Part shown: positions 8,368 through 18,691 of the stretch, piece by piece | How positions within the stretch are numbered: the first letter of the stretch is position 1 | Layout of the letters: each line of letters starts with the position of its first letter | Assembly: GCA_000824785.1 (NCBI GenBank) | Contig: CCNB01000004.1 | Location: forward strand, 291,890-355,889 | Reading direction: 5' to 3' | Origin: Mesorhizobium plurifarium | GTDB taxonomy: Bacteria > Pseudomonadota > Alphaproteobacteria > Rhizobiales > Rhizobiaceae | Length of the DNA stretch: 64,000 bases | Program-made: the position numbers and the translations under genes | Notes under the pieces: generated by a model | The model's database searches: none | Seen by the model: the letters and a program-made list of their open reading frames with translations, nothing else | What the model was told of the DNA's origin: nothing

Positions 8368-9499
8368 ACGACATCTTCTTCTGCTGGCTGTGCTTGTCGT
8401 GGTGGCCGCCGTCGCCGCGCTCAAGGCCTATGGCCGCGCCGCCCCCGTACCCGCCACACAGGCACCGGTGTCGTCGGCGACACTTACGGTTTCCGTGGAG
8501 AAGGTCGCCTCCGAGACGGTCACGTCGTCGATCAGCGCGACCGGCACCGTCGCCGCCTGGCAGGAAGCGACGATCGGCGCGGAAGAAAGCGGCCTGCGCC
8601 TGACCGAGGTCCTGGTGGCCGAGAGCGATCATGTGAAGGCCGGCGATGTCGTCGCGCGATTGGACGACTCGCTTCTCAAGGCCCAGCTCGCCGAGCAGAA
8701 GGCAGCCGTCGCCCAGGCCCAGGCGACGCTCGACTCCGCGCTGTCGGCTGCCGCGCGCGCCGACAAGCTGCTGGCCAGCAATGCCGTCAGCGCGGAGACC
8801 GCCGAGGAAAAGGCGACCGCCGTCAAAACCGGCAAGGCCGGCGTCGACCAGGCCGAGGCCGCCGCCGCGCGGCTGCAGGCCCAACTCGGCAGGACGACCA
8901 TCCGCGCTCCATTCGACGGCATCGTCTCCAGCAAGCCGGCCGTGACGGGTTCCATCGTCCAGGCCGGCACCGAGCTGATGAAGATCGTCCGCGACGGCAG
9001 GCTGGAGGTCGGCGTGCTTGTCCCTGAAAAGGACCTGGCGGCAATCTCGGCCGGTCAGCCGGCCAACATCGTCGACGCATCCGGCCGCGCCTTTTCCGGC
9101 AGCGTTTCCCGGATAGCCGAGACGGTCAACTCGACCACCCGGCTCGCCACGGTTTATGTCGCCGTCGGCGACGGCTCGGGCCTGAAGCCCGGCATGTTCG
9201 CCCGCGTCATGATCGAGACGGCGGCCTCCCGCCAGCTCACCGTCGCCGAGACGGCCCTGGTCTGGCATGACGGCAAGCCGGCCGTGTTCGTCGTCGATGA
9301 TCAAGGCAAGGTCAGCACGCATCCCGTTGCGACCGGCACGCGTCAGAACGGCCGGGTAGCCATCGAAAGCGGCTTGTCGGAAGGCGACCGCGTCGTCGTC
9401 GCCGGCGCCGGCTTCCTCAACGACGGCAACCTCGTGCGTGTCGCCGCCGGCGAGACGAAAGCTGCCGATGCCGCGAGCACGGCGGAGTCGGCACAATGA
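8348..9499 (+). CDS. RND efflux periplasmic adaptor (membrane fusion protein) 1
   Basis: This 383-residue adaptor has an N-terminal membrane anchor (about residues 9-28) without a lipobox. It then shows a biotinyl-lipoyl half-motif (about 65-105), an Ala/Gln-rich alpha-hairpin (about 115-180), the second lipoyl half RTTIRAPFDGIVS, a beta-barrel region and a membrane-proximal domain. It would link an inner-membrane RND pump to an outer membrane channel. Its last four bases overlap the start of the next gene, showing coupling to RND pump 1. It differs from adaptor 2 further down, which is a lipoprotein. Confidence 0.93.
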   Translation: MTAKLRKRHLLLLAVLVVVAAVAALKAYGRAAPVPATQAPVSSATLTVSVEKVASETVTSSISATGTVAAWQEATIGAEESGLRLTEVLVAESDHVKAGDVVARLDDSLLKAQLAEQKAAVAQAQATLDSALSAAARADKLLASNAVSAETAEEKATAVKTGKAGVDQAEAAAARLQAQLGRTTIRAPFDGIVSSKPAVTGSIVQAGTELMKIVRDGRLEVGVLVPEKDLAAISAGQPANIVDASGRAFSGSVSRIAETVNSTTRLATVYVAVGDGSGLKPGMFARVMIETAASRQLTVAETALVWHDGKPAVFVVDDQGKVSTHPVATGTRQNGRVAIESGLSEGDRVVVAGAGFLNDGNLVRVAAGETKAADAASTAESAQ

Positions 9500-12400
9500 A
9501 CGCCATCTCCTCCTGGTCGATCCGCAATCCGGTTCCGACCATCGTGCTGTTCTTGTCGCTCAGCGTTGCTGGCGTCTACGGCTTCATGCAGCTGCGCACC
9601 AACAACATGCCCGACATCGACTTGCCGACCGTCACCGTCACGGTGGCGCAGCCGGGTGCGGCGCCGAGCGAAATGGAAGTCCAGGTGGCGCGCGTCATCG
9701 AGAACGCCGTCGCGACGCTTGAAGGCGTCAACGACGTCTCGACCTCGATCAGCGAGGGCTCGTCCGCCACCACGGTCGAATTCACCCTCGGGACGGATCC
9801 CGAGACCGCCGCCAACGATGTCCGCAACGCCGTCTCCGGCGTGCAGTCCAGCCTGCCGGCCGCGGCCCAGACGCCGGTCGTGGCGAAGGTCAACGCAACC
9901 GGCAATTCGGTGCTGACCTTCGTCGTCGAGGCGCCGACCATGTCGCCCGACGCACTGAGCTGGTACATCGACAACGACGTCGCCAAGGTCCTGCTCGGTG
10001 TCGACGGCGTCTCCAAGATCACCCGTTCCGGTGGCGTCGACCGCGTCATCCGCGTCGAGCTCGACCCCGACCGAATCGCCGCTCTCGGCATCAGCGCCGG
10101 CGATGTCAGCCAGACGCTGGCCTCCAACAACGTCAACCAGCCCGGTGGCCGCGCCAATATCGGTGGCCAGGAGCAGTCGGTGCGCACGCTGGCCAGCGCC
10201 ACGACCGTCGAGGCGCTGGCCGACACCCGCATCGCACTGAGCGGCGCCGGCGACGTCAAACTCTCCGACCTCGGCACCGTCGTCGACAGCTGGGAAAAGC
10301 CGCGCCAGGCGGCCTATCTCGACGGCAGGCAGGTCGTCGCCTTCAATGTCTACAGATCGGTGGGCTCGAGCGAGATCGACGTGGTCAAGGCCGCCCGCGC
10401 CGCGATCGCCGACATGGGCGCCAAGACCACCGTCGCGAAGTTCACCGAAGTCACCTCCTCATCCGGCTTCGTCCAGGAAAGCTACGACGCCGCCTTCGAA
10501 GCTCTATGGCTGGGCGCGCTGCTCGCTATCGGCGTGGTCTGGCTGTTTTTGCGCGACGTCAGGGCGACGCTGGTGTCGGCTGTGGCGATGCCGCTGTCGC
10601 TGATCCCGACCTTCGCGGTGATGGCGGCCTTCGACATCTCGCTCAACAACATCACCCTGCTGGCGCTGTCGCTGGTGGTCGGCATCCTCGTCGACGACGC
10701 CATCGTCGAAATCGAGAACATCGTGCGCCATATGCGCCAGACCGGCGTCAGCGCCTACCGGGCGGCGATCGAAGCCGCGGATGAGATCGGGCTGGCCGTG
10801 GTGGCGACCACCGCCACCATCGTCGCCGTGTTCCTGCCGGTGGCCTTCATGCCCGGCATTCCCGGCAAATTCTTCTTCTCGTTCGCCGTCGCCGTCTGCG
10901 TCTCGGTGCTGTTCTCGCTCTTGGTGGCGCGCATGCTCACCCCGCTGATGGGCGCCTATCTGGTGCGCGCCGGCGGCCATGACGAGGACGACACGCCGGC
11001 CTGGGTGCCGACCTATCTGTGGCTGCTGCGCAAGGCGCTCGATTACCGTTGGATCACGCTTGCTGCCGGCATTGCCTTCTTCGCCGGCTCGATGATGCTG
11101 GCGACACACTTGCCGACCGAATTCATGGCGGCGGCCGATCGCGGCCGCTCGATGATCTCGGTCGAGCTGCAGCCCGGCTCGACCATCGAGCAGACCACGG
11201 CGGTGGTGCAGGAGATCACCAAACGGCTGGAGCAGGAGCCGGCCGTCGACAGTGTGTTCGCCACGATCGGCACGGCCGCCTCGTCGGGCGGCGGGCCGAA
11301 CCAAAGCTCGAGCTCGGCCGAGGTGCGGACCGCGACCGTCACGGTCAACCTGAAGCCGCGTGCCGAGCGGACGATAAGCCAGCAGCAATTCGAGGCCGAG
11401 GCTTCGCCGAAGCTCAACGACATCCCAGGCGCCCGGATCCAGTTCGGCGCGGACGGCTTCTCCGGCGCCAAGGTGTCGATCACGCTGGTCGGCGACGATG
11501 GCGAAGCCCTCGAAAAGGCAAGCGACGCGCTGATCGACGCAATGAAATCGGTTCCCGGGCTGATCAATCCGACGTCGACCGCGGCCACCACCAAGCCCGA
11601 GCTCATCGTGCGACCCGACAGCGCCAAGGCGGCCGAGCTTGGCGTCACGCCGACCGAGATCGCCGCGACAGTCAAGATCGCCACCATCGGCGACACCGAC
11701 ACCAGCCTGGCGAAATTCAATCTAGGCGACCGTCAGGTCTCGATCATCGTCACCGTGCCCGACGGCGCCATCGATGATCCGGCAAAGCTCGCCATGCTGC
11801 CGCTGACCGGCACCAAGGGCGTGGTTCCGCTTGGCGCCGTCGCCGATATCGGCTTCAACGCCGGCCCGAACAGCATCACCCGTGTCGACAGGAGCCGCAG
11901 CGCCACGGTCGAGGCCGATCTTTCCGGGCTGACGCTCGGCCAAGCGACCGAAGCCATCCGCGCCCTGCCCGCCATGCAGAACCTTCCGGCCGGCGTGCAT
12001 GAGCTGGCGCGCGGCGATGCCCAACGCATGCAGGAGCTGTTCACGGGCTTCGCCACCGCCATCGCCGCCGGCATCATCCTGATGTACCTCACGCTGGTGC
12101 TGCTGTTCCGCAGCTTCGTGCAGCCGGTGACCATCCTGGTCGCGTTGCCGCTCTCGGTCGGCGGCGCGCTTGGTTTCCTGCTCGTTACCGGCAAGGCGCT
12201 TGGCATCTCGCCGTTGATCGGCATACTGATGCTGATGGGCATCGCGGCCAAGAACTCGATCCTGCTTGTCGAATATGCTCTGGTCGCCGAGAAGGAGCAC
12301 GGCATGAGCCGCTTCGAGGCACTGCTCGACGCCGCCCGCAAGCGGGCCAGGCCCGTCGTCATGACATCGATCGCCATGGGCGCCGGCATGCTGCCGATCG

Positions 12401-12642
12401 CGCTTGGTATCGGCGCCGATGCCGAGACGCGTGCGCCGATGGCGATCGCCGTGATCGGCGGCCTCATCTCCTCGACCGTGCTCAGCCTCGTCTACGTGCC
12501 GGTCGTCTATACCTTCATGGACGACATCCAGCGGTTCCTTGCCCGGCATCTGGGCAAGCTATTGGTCGAAGGACCTCGCGCCGATAGCCGGGCCGTAACT
12601 GCCATTCCGGGGAAAGTTTCAGACAATGCCCATGCAATCTAA
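9496..12642 (+). CDS. RND multidrug efflux permease 1 (HAE1 type)
   Basis: The 1048-residue proton-driven inner membrane pump has the usual 12 transmembrane helices and two large periplasmic loops. The proton-relay pair is present in TM4 (GILVDDAIVEIEN, equivalent to AcrB Asp407/Asp408), and the TM10 lysine lies in GIAAKNSILLVEY. Length matches the family. It overlaps adaptor 1 by four bases upstream and adaptor 2 by 17 bases downstream. Substrates cannot be predicted from sequence alone. It is distinct from RND pump 2 in the same operon. Confidence 0.95.
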   Translation: MNAISSWSIRNPVPTIVLFLSLSVAGVYGFMQLRTNNMPDIDLPTVTVTVAQPGAAPSEMEVQVARVIENAVATLEGVNDVSTSISEGSSATTVEFTLGTDPETAANDVRNAVSGVQSSLPAAAQTPVVAKVNATGNSVLTFVVEAPTMSPDALSWYIDNDVAKVLLGVDGVSKITRSGGVDRVIRVELDPDRIAALGISAGDVSQTLASNNVNQPGGRANIGGQEQSVRTLASATTVEALADTRIALSGAGDVKLSDLGTVVDSWEKPRQAAYLDGRQVVAFNVYRSVGSSEIDVVKAARAAIADMGAKTTVAKFTEVTSSSGFVQESYDAAFEALWLGALLAIGVVWLFLRDVRATLVSAVAMPLSLIPTFAVMAAFDISLNNITLLALSLVVGILVDDAIVEIENIVRHMRQTGVSAYRAAIEAADEIGLAVVATTATIVAVFLPVAFMPGIPGKFFFSFAVAVCVSVLFSLLVARMLTPLMGAYLVRAGGHDEDDTPAWVPTYLWLLRKALDYRWITLAAGIAFFAGSMMLATHLPTEFMAAADRGRSMISVELQPGSTIEQTTAVVQEITKRLEQEPAVDSVFATIGTAASSGGGPNQSSSSAEVRTATVTVNLKPRAERTISQQQFEAEASPKLNDIPGARIQFGADGFSGAKVSITLVGDDGEALEKASDALIDAMKSVPGLINPTSTAATTKPELIVRPDSAKAAELGVTPTEIAATVKIATIGDTDTSLAKFNLGDRQVSIIVTVPDGAIDDPAKLAMLPLTGTKGVVPLGAVADIGFNAGPNSITRVDRSRSATVEADLSGLTLGQATEAIRALPAMQNLPAGVHELARGDAQRMQELFTGFATAIAAGIILMYLTLVLLFRSFVQPVTILVALPLSVGGALGFLLVTGKALGISPLIGILMLMGIAAKNSILLVEYALVAEKEHGMSRFEALLDAARKRARPVVMTSIAMGAGMLPIALGIGADAETRAPMAIAVIGGLISSTVLSLVYVPVVYTFMDDIQRFLARHLGKLLVEGPRADSRAVTAIPGKVSDNAHAI

Positions 12643-13918
12643 TCAATCCTTTTTGCCTTCAAGTCCGCGCCAGTTTTCCTCCTGGGCCGGAATGTTGTGC
12701 GCTGCCCTGCTCCTGGCCGCCTGCTCGCAGGAAAAGAGCCAGGTGCCGGCCGGCACGGGTGGCGTCGGCAGGCCCGAGGTCGGCGTCGTCACGCTGCACC
12801 CGCAATCGGTTGCGATCACCGCCGAGCTGCCCGGCCGCACCGCCGCTTCGCTCGTCGCCGAGGTGCGCCCGCAGGTCGACGGCATCATCCAGCAGCGGCT
12901 GTTCCAGGAAGGCGCCGAGGTGGTGGCGGGACAGCCGCTCTACCTCATCGATCCGGCGAGCTATCAGGCCGCCTATGACAGCGCCGTCGCCGCGCAGCAG
13001 AAGGCGGAAGCCGCGGTGCCCACCGCGCAGGCGAAGTTCGACCGCTATTCCGGGCTGCTGAAGCAGAATGTCGTCTCGAAGCAGGATTACGACGATGCTG
13101 CCGCGACGCTTGCGCAGGCCCAGGCCGATGTCGCATCGGCCAAGGCCAGCGTCGAGACCGCGAAGATCAGCCTCAACCGCACCTCGATTACCGCGCCGAT
13201 CGCCGGCCGGATCGACAAATCGACATTGACGCCGGGCGCGCTGGTCACGGCCAACCAGGAAACGGTGCTGACCACCATCCGCTCGCTCGACCCGATCAAT
13301 GTCGACGTCACGCAGTCCAGCACCAACCTGCTCAACCTGCGCCAGGCGATCAACGAAGGCCGGCTGAAATTCAGCGGGACCAATGTCAGCGTCAAGCTGA
13401 AGCTCGACAACGGCACCATCTACGCGCAAAACGGCAAGCTGGAATTCGCCGGCGCCAATGTCGACCAGTCCACCGGCACCTTTGCGCTCAGAGCCCAGTT
13501 CCCCAATCCCGACCGCCTGCTCCTGCCCGGCATGTATGTGCGCGCCATCGTCGAGGAAGGCGTCGCGCAAAACAGCTTCCTGGTGCCGCAGCGCGGCGTC
13601 ACCCGCGACCCCAAGGGCCAGGCGACGGCCATGGTGGTCAATACCCAGGGCAAGGTCGAGCAGCGCACGCTGAGCGTGCGCAACAGCGTCGGCAACAATT
13701 GGTTGGTGGATTCCGGTGTCGGCGACGGCGACCGTGTCATCGTCGAGGGCTTGCAGCTGGTGCGCGCCGGCGGCGACGCGGCAGCGGTCGAGGTGACCAT
13801 CGACGAAACGACCGGAGAGATCAAGGACCGCGAGCAGAGCTCCGCCTCGGCCGCGCCGGCTGGCGGCAATGCCGCCGGCGCCGCAAAGCAGCCCGCCTCT
13901 GGCGCAACCGGGAACTGA
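12626..13918 (+). CDS. RND efflux periplasmic adaptor 2 (AcrA/MexA-like lipoprotein)
   Basis: The 430-residue adaptor has a signal peptide with lipobox LLAAC (about residue 33), so it is anchored by lipid like AcrA and MexA. The domains in order are lipoyl half PQVDGIIQQRLFQEGAEV, alpha-hairpin (about residues 115-175), second lipoyl half TSITAPIAGRID, and beta-barrel (about 210-320). An Ala/Gly-rich tail follows. Its start lies inside the end of pump 1, and pump 2 begins three bases after its stop, so it is most likely the partner of pump 2. Confidence 0.94.
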   Translation: MPMQSNQSFLPSSPRQFSSWAGMLCAALLLAACSQEKSQVPAGTGGVGRPEVGVVTLHPQSVAITAELPGRTAASLVAEVRPQVDGIIQQRLFQEGAEVVAGQPLYLIDPASYQAAYDSAVAAQQKAEAAVPTAQAKFDRYSGLLKQNVVSKQDYDDAAATLAQAQADVASAKASVETAKISLNRTSITAPIAGRIDKSTLTPGALVTANQETVLTTIRSLDPINVDVTQSSTNLLNLRQAINEGRLKFSGTNVSVKLKLDNGTIYAQNGKLEFAGANVDQSTGTFALRAQFPNPDRLLLPGMYVRAIVEEGVAQNSFLVPQRGVTRDPKGQATAMVVNTQGKVEQRTLSVRNSVGNNWLVDSGVGDGDRVIVEGLQLVRAGGDAAAVEVTIDETTGEIKDREQSSASAAPAGGNAAGAAKQPASGATGN

Positions 13919-13921
13919 GCG

Positions 13922-16900
13922 ATGTCGGCTTTCTTCATCAACCGGCCGATCTTCGCCTGGGTGATCGCCATCGTGATCATGCTGGGCGGGCTGCTCGCGC
14001 TGCAAACGTTGCCGATCTCGCAATATCCGCAAATCGCGCCCACCACAGTCAACATCAGCGCCAGCTATCCCGGCGCCGACGCCCAGACGGTGGAGAACTC
14101 GGTGACCAAGGTCATCGAGCAGGGCATGACCGGCATCGACAATCTCGACTACATGACGGCGACGTCGACCTCGACCGGCCAGGCCTCGATCACGTTGACC
14201 TTCACCAGCGCCGCCAATCCCGACACCGCGCAGGTGCAGACGCAGAACAAGCTGCAGCTCGTGCAGTCGCAGCTGCCGCAGGTCGTCCAGAGCAACGGCA
14301 TCACCGTCTCCAAATCCTCGACCGGCTTCCTGATGGTCATCGGCTTCGTCTCCACCGACGGCAAGATGAACTCGACCGACCTTGCCGACTATGTCGACAG
14401 CACTGTCAACGACACGCTGAAGCGCGTCGAAGGCGTCGGCTCGACGCAGCTCTTCGGCTCCGGTTATGCCATGCGCATCTGGCTCGACCCCGACAAATTG
14501 GCGCAATACGCGCTGATGCCGAGCGATGTCGCCACCGCGATCGAGGCGCAGAACACACAGGTTTCGGCCGGCCAGCTCGGCGGCCTGCCGGCGCGCAAGG
14601 GCCAGCAGCTCAACGCCACTGTGACGGCCAGGAGCCGGCTGCAGACCGCCGAACAGTTCCGCAACATCATCCTCAAGAGCAACACCGACGGCTCGCTGGT
14701 GCGGCTGAACGATGTCGCCAAGGTCGAGATCGGCGCCGAAAGCTACACGACCCAAGCCCATTACAACGGCAAGCCGTCCGCCGGTGTCGCCGTCAACCTC
14801 GCGACCGGCGCCAATGCCATCAGCACCGCCGAGGCGGTGCGCGCGACCATCAACCGCCTGAGCTCGACCTTCCCGCAAGGCGTCGAGGTCGTCTACCCGT
14901 ACGACACTTCGCCCTTCGTGCGCCTGTCGATCGAGGAAGTGGTGAAGACGCTCGCCGAAGCGATCGTGCTGGTGTTCCTGGTGATGCTGCTTTTCCTGCA
15001 GAACCTGCGCGCCACCATCATCCCGACGATCGCGGTGCCGGTCGTGCTGCTCGGCACATTCGGCGTGCTCTCCTTCTTCGGTTATTCGATCAACACCCTC
15101 ACCATGTTCGCCATGGTTCTGGCCATCGGCCTGCTCGTCGACGACGCCATCGTCGTGGTCGAGAATGTCGAACGCGTCATGCATGAGGAAGGCCTCCCGC
15201 CGAAAGAGGCGACGCGCAAATCGATGAACGAGATCACCGGCGCGCTGATCGGCATCGCCACGGTGCTGTCGGCCGTGTTCGTGCCGATGGCCTTCTTCGG
15301 CGGCTCCACCGGCATCATCTACCGACAATTCTCCGTCACCATCGTCTCGGCCATGGTGCTCTCGGTGCTGGTGGCACTTGTTCTGACGCCGGCGCTCTGC
15401 GCCACCATCCTGCGCGCGCCAAAGGACCATGCGACGCAGAGGGGCCCCTTCGGTTGGTTCAACCGCCTCTTCGACCGCGGCACGATCGCCTACCGCGACG
15501 GCTCGCACGGCATCATCAACCGGTCGTGGCGCTTCCTTGCCGTGTTCCTGGCGATCGTCATCGCCATGGGCTGGATGTTTGCCCGCCTGCCGAGCTCGTT
15601 CCTGCCGGACGAGGACCAGGGCATCCTCATCACCAGCGCATCGCTGCCGGTCGGCGCGACGCAGGACCGCACCGAGCGCGTGCTCGCCAAGGTGACGGAC
15701 CATTATCTCAACGAAGAAAAAGACGCGGTCGAAGGCGTGTTCACCGCTTCCGGCTTCGGCTTCGGCGGGGCCGGACAGAATGTCGGCATCGCCTTCGTGC
15801 GGCTGAAGGATTTCGCTCAGCGCAAGACGCCGGCGCTCGCCGCGTCGGCGGTGGCCGGCCGCGCCATGGGCGCCTTCTCCAAAATCAGGGACGCCCAGGT
15901 CTTCGCCCTCGCCCCGCCCGCCATCCAGGGTTTCGGCAACACCAACGGCTTCGATTTCTATCTGCAGGACGTCAATGGCGCCGGCCATGAGGCGCTGATC
16001 CAGACGCGCAACCAGCTTCTGGGCTTGGCCGCGAAGAGCACGCTGCTCGCCAACACCCGGCCCAACGGCCAGGAGGACCAGCCGCAATTCTCGGTCGACA
16101 TCGACCAGGAAAAGGCCAGCGCGCTCGGCATCGGCCTCGCCGACATCAACAACACGCTGTCGACCGCTTGGGGCAGCGATTACGTCAACGATTTCATCGA
16201 TCGCGGGCGGGTTAAGCCGGTCTATCTGCAATCGGACCCGGATTTCCGCATGCAGCCGGAAGATCTCGACAAATGGCAGGTCCGCAACTCCGGCGGCGCC
16301 ATGGTGCCGTTCTCGGCCTTCGCCTCCAGCCACTGGACCTATGGATCGCCCCGCCTCGAACGCTACAACGGCTCGGCGGCCGTCGAGATCCAGGGCGCCG
16401 CGGCCGCCGGCCAAAGCTCGGGCGCGGCCATGGACGAGATCGACAGGCTGGTCGCGCAACTGCCCGCCGGATATTCGCATGAATGGACCGGGCTCTCGCA
16501 CCAGGAGCGGCTTTCCGGCAACCAGGCGATGTCGCTCTACGCGATTTCGGCGCTGGTCGTCTTCCTCTGCCTTGCTGCGCTCTATGAGAGCTGGTCGATC
16601 CCGTTCGCCGTCATGCTGTCGGTGCCGATCGGCATCTTCGGCGCGCTGGCGGCGGCCACACTCTTCGGCCAGACCAACGACGTCTATTTCAAGGTCGGTC
16701 TGCTCACCACGATCGGTCTCGCGGCCAAGAACGCCATCCTCATCGTCGAGTTCGCCATCGAGCGGCAGTCTGCCGGCATGGGGCTGGTCGAAGCGACGTT
16801 GGAAGCGGCGCGGCAACGCCTGCGGCCGATCCTGATGACGTCGCTTGCCTTCATCCTCGGCGTCACGCCGCTTGCGATCGCCAGCGGCGCAGGCTCGGGC

Positions 16901-17065
16901 GCGCAGAACTCGGTCGGCATCGGCGTGATGGGCGGCATGATCGCGGCGACGGTAATTGGCGTCTTCCTGGTGCCGCTTCTCTTCGTCACGGTGCGCCGCG
17001 TCTTCAAGGGCAAGGCAGCCAACGAGAATTCGGGCGGGACACAAGCCACAGCCACTCAAGAATAG
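13922..17065 (+). CDS. RND multidrug efflux permease 2 (AcrB/MexB-like)
   Basis: This 1047-residue pump starts [17 protein letters not shown], the signature N-terminus of AcrB-like HAE1 pumps. TM4 carries [16 protein letters not shown] with both proton-relay aspartates, and TM10 has [13 protein letters not shown] with the conserved lysine. Periplasmic pore domains are complete. Together with adaptor 2 and the downstream outer membrane channel it forms a full tripartite pump for amphiphilic toxic compounds. Pump 1 probably shares the same channel. Confidence 0.96.
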   Translation: MSAFFINRPIFAWVIAIVIMLGGLLALQTLPISQYPQIAPTTVNISASYPGADAQTVENSVTKVIEQGMTGIDNLDYMTATSTSTGQASITLTFTSAANPDTAQVQTQNKLQLVQSQLPQVVQSNGITVSKSSTGFLMVIGFVSTDGKMNSTDLADYVDSTVNDTLKRVEGVGSTQLFGSGYAMRIWLDPDKLAQYALMPSDVATAIEAQNTQVSAGQLGGLPARKGQQLNATVTARSRLQTAEQFRNIILKSNTDGSLVRLNDVAKVEIGAESYTTQAHYNGKPSAGVAVNLATGANAISTAEAVRATINRLSSTFPQGVEVVYPYDTSPFVRLSIEEVVKTLAEAIVLVFLVMLLFLQNLRATIIPTIAVPVVLLGTFGVLSFFGYSINTLTMFAMVLAIGLLVDDAIVVVENVERVMHEEGLPPKEATRKSMNEITGALIGIATVLSAVFVPMAFFGGSTGIIYRQFSVTIVSAMVLSVLVALVLTPALCATILRAPKDHATQRGPFGWFNRLFDRGTIAYRDGSHGIINRSWRFLAVFLAIVIAMGWMFARLPSSFLPDEDQGILITSASLPVGATQDRTERVLAKVTDHYLNEEKDAVEGVFTASGFGFGGAGQNVGIAFVRLKDFAQRKTPALAASAVAGRAMGAFSKIRDAQVFALAPPAIQGFGNTNGFDFYLQDVNGAGHEALIQTRNQLLGLAAKSTLLANTRPNGQEDQPQFSVDIDQEKASALGIGLADINNTLSTAWGSDYVNDFIDRGRVKPVYLQSDPDFRMQPEDLDKWQVRNSGGAMVPFSAFASSHWTYGSPRLERYNGSAAVEIQGAAAAGQSSGAAMDEIDRLVAQLPAGYSHEWTGLSHQERLSGNQAMSLYAISALVVFLCLAALYESWSIPFAVMLSVPIGIFGALAAATLFGQTNDVYFKVGLLTTIGLAAKNAILIVEFAIERQSAGMGLVEATLEAARQRLRPILMTSLAFILGVTPLAIASGAGSGAQNSVGIGVMGGMIAATVIGVFLVPLLFVTVRRVFKGKAANENSGGTQATATQE

Positions 17066-17076
17066 AGGTTTCCTTC

Positions 17077-18570
17077 ATGCCGGGTTTTGAACGTGGTCTC
17101 GCGACCGCGAAGGGGCTCTTTTTGCCCGCGTTTGCCGCTGCCGTGCTCTCGGGATGCGTCGTCGGGCCGGACTACCAGAAACCTCTGCTGGCGATGCCGG
17201 CGAGCTGGGGCGGGCAGAAGGCGGCGAAACCGGCAAAGCCGGCGCAACTGTCGAAATGGTGGCAGCGCCTGCGCGATCCCGAGCTGAACGCGCTCGTCGA
17301 GGAAGCGGTTGCCGGCAATCTCGATGTGGCAAGCGCCAAGGCCAAGATCCGCGAGGCGCGGGCGAGCTACCGCCAGTCGGTCGGCACGCTGCTCCCCACA
17401 GCAGACGGTTCGGCCTCGGCTACCCGCAATAGGTCCACAGCAACCAGCTCGGGCACGGCAACCGGCACAACCTATGACCAGTATCAGGCGGGCTTCGATT
17501 CCAGCTGGGAACTCGACCTTTTCGGCGCCAACCGCAGGGGCGTCGAGGCGGCGAGCTACGGGCTGGACGCTTCCGAGGAGGAACTGCGTTCGACCCTTCT
17601 CACGCTGGTTGGCGATGTGACCTCGAACTACGTCCAGGCGCGCGGCTACCAGGCGCGCATAGCGCTTGCCCGGCGCTCCGCCGCATCGCAGCGGCAGACC
17701 GCCCAGCTCACCCGCACGATGGCTCTAGCCGGTTCGGCGACCGCGGCGGATGTCGCCAAGGCGGAAGGACAGGCCAGCGGCACGGAAGCCGGCGTTCCGA
17801 GCCTGGAAGCGAGCTATGCCGAGGCCGTGCATCGCCTTTCAGTGCTGACCGGGCGGCCGCCGGCGGCCCTCACCGAGCGCTTGAAGCGCGTAAAGCCGAT
17901 CCCGGCGCCGCGCCTGCCGATCCCGACCGGCATCCCGGCCGACATTCTGCTCACCCGCCCGGACGTGCGCATGGCCGAACGGCAGTATGCGCAGTCCACC
18001 GCCAAGATCGGCCAGGCCGAAGCCGCGCGCTATCCGAGCGTCAGCCTGACCGGCGACATCAGCACCACGTCTCTCAAGCTCGGCGATCTCGGCAAGAACT
18101 CCACCATCGGCTGGTCCTTCGGCCCCACGCTCAGCGTGCCGTTGTTCAATGGCGGCCAGTTGCAGGCGGCCGTCGACGTCGCCAGGGCTCAGCGCGACCA
18201 GTATTTCGTCGCCTACAAGGCCGCCGTGCTGACGGCGCTGGAAGACGTGGAGAACGCCACGGTTTCGTTGTCGCAGGAGCGCATCAGGAACGGCAAGCTC
18301 GCCTCTTCCGCGAAGTCCTATGGCGATGCCGCGCGGCTTGAAAGGACGCTCTACAAGGCTGGCGAGACCAGTCTTCTCGACGTGCTCGACGCCGAACGGT
18401 CAGCCTATTCCGCCGACGATTCAGCCCTGCAAAGCCGCATCTCGATCGCCACCGACTACATAGCCCTCAACAAGGCGCTTGGCGGCGGCTGGGACGGCGC
18501 GATCGACACCGCCAGGCCTGAAATCATCGATGTCGGCACCGGGCCGCGACTGGCATCGAAGGCCCAGTGA
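17077..18570 (+). CDS. Outer membrane efflux lipoprotein (NodT/OprM family)
   Basis: The 497-residue protein has lipobox VLSGC, then GPDYQKP, the classic start of NodT/OprM-type channels, and two repeats of the outer membrane efflux domain (about residues 60-260 and 290-480). It forms the TolC-like trimeric tunnel used by the RND pumps encoded just upstream (11-bp gap). It is the only outer membrane component in the operon. Confidence 0.94.
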   Translation: MPGFERGLATAKGLFLPAFAAAVLSGCVVGPDYQKPLLAMPASWGGQKAAKPAKPAQLSKWWQRLRDPELNALVEEAVAGNLDVASAKAKIREARASYRQSVGTLLPTADGSASATRNRSTATSSGTATGTTYDQYQAGFDSSWELDLFGANRRGVEAASYGLDASEEELRSTLLTLVGDVTSNYVQARGYQARIALARRSAASQRQTAQLTRTMALAGSATAADVAKAEGQASGTEAGVPSLEASYAEAVHRLSVLTGRPPAALTERLKRVKPIPAPRLPIPTGIPADILLTRPDVRMAERQYAQSTAKIGQAEAARYPSVSLTGDISTTSLKLGDLGKNSTIGWSFGPTLSVPLFNGGQLQAAVDVARAQRDQYFVAYKAAVLTALEDVENATVSLSQERIRNGKLASSAKSYGDAARLERTLYKAGETSLLDVLDAERSAYSADDSALQSRISIATDYIALNKALGGGWDGAIDTARPEIIDVGTGPRLASKAQ

Positions 18571-18691
18571 GACGAGACCAATGGGACCGGGTGCACGATG
18601 TCTATCCGCCTGTTGACGGCCCGTACAAATCTCCGTGAGCCGTGGCCGCAAACAATATCCCACTATATAACAGCCTCATTGAGGTAATGAG

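Noticed and set aside
12659..17059. A 1466-codon open frame on the minus strand
   Set aside because: It is the antisense shadow of adaptor 2 and RND pump 2, is rich in Arg/His/Asp/Gly as expected for high-GC shadows, and matches no domain.
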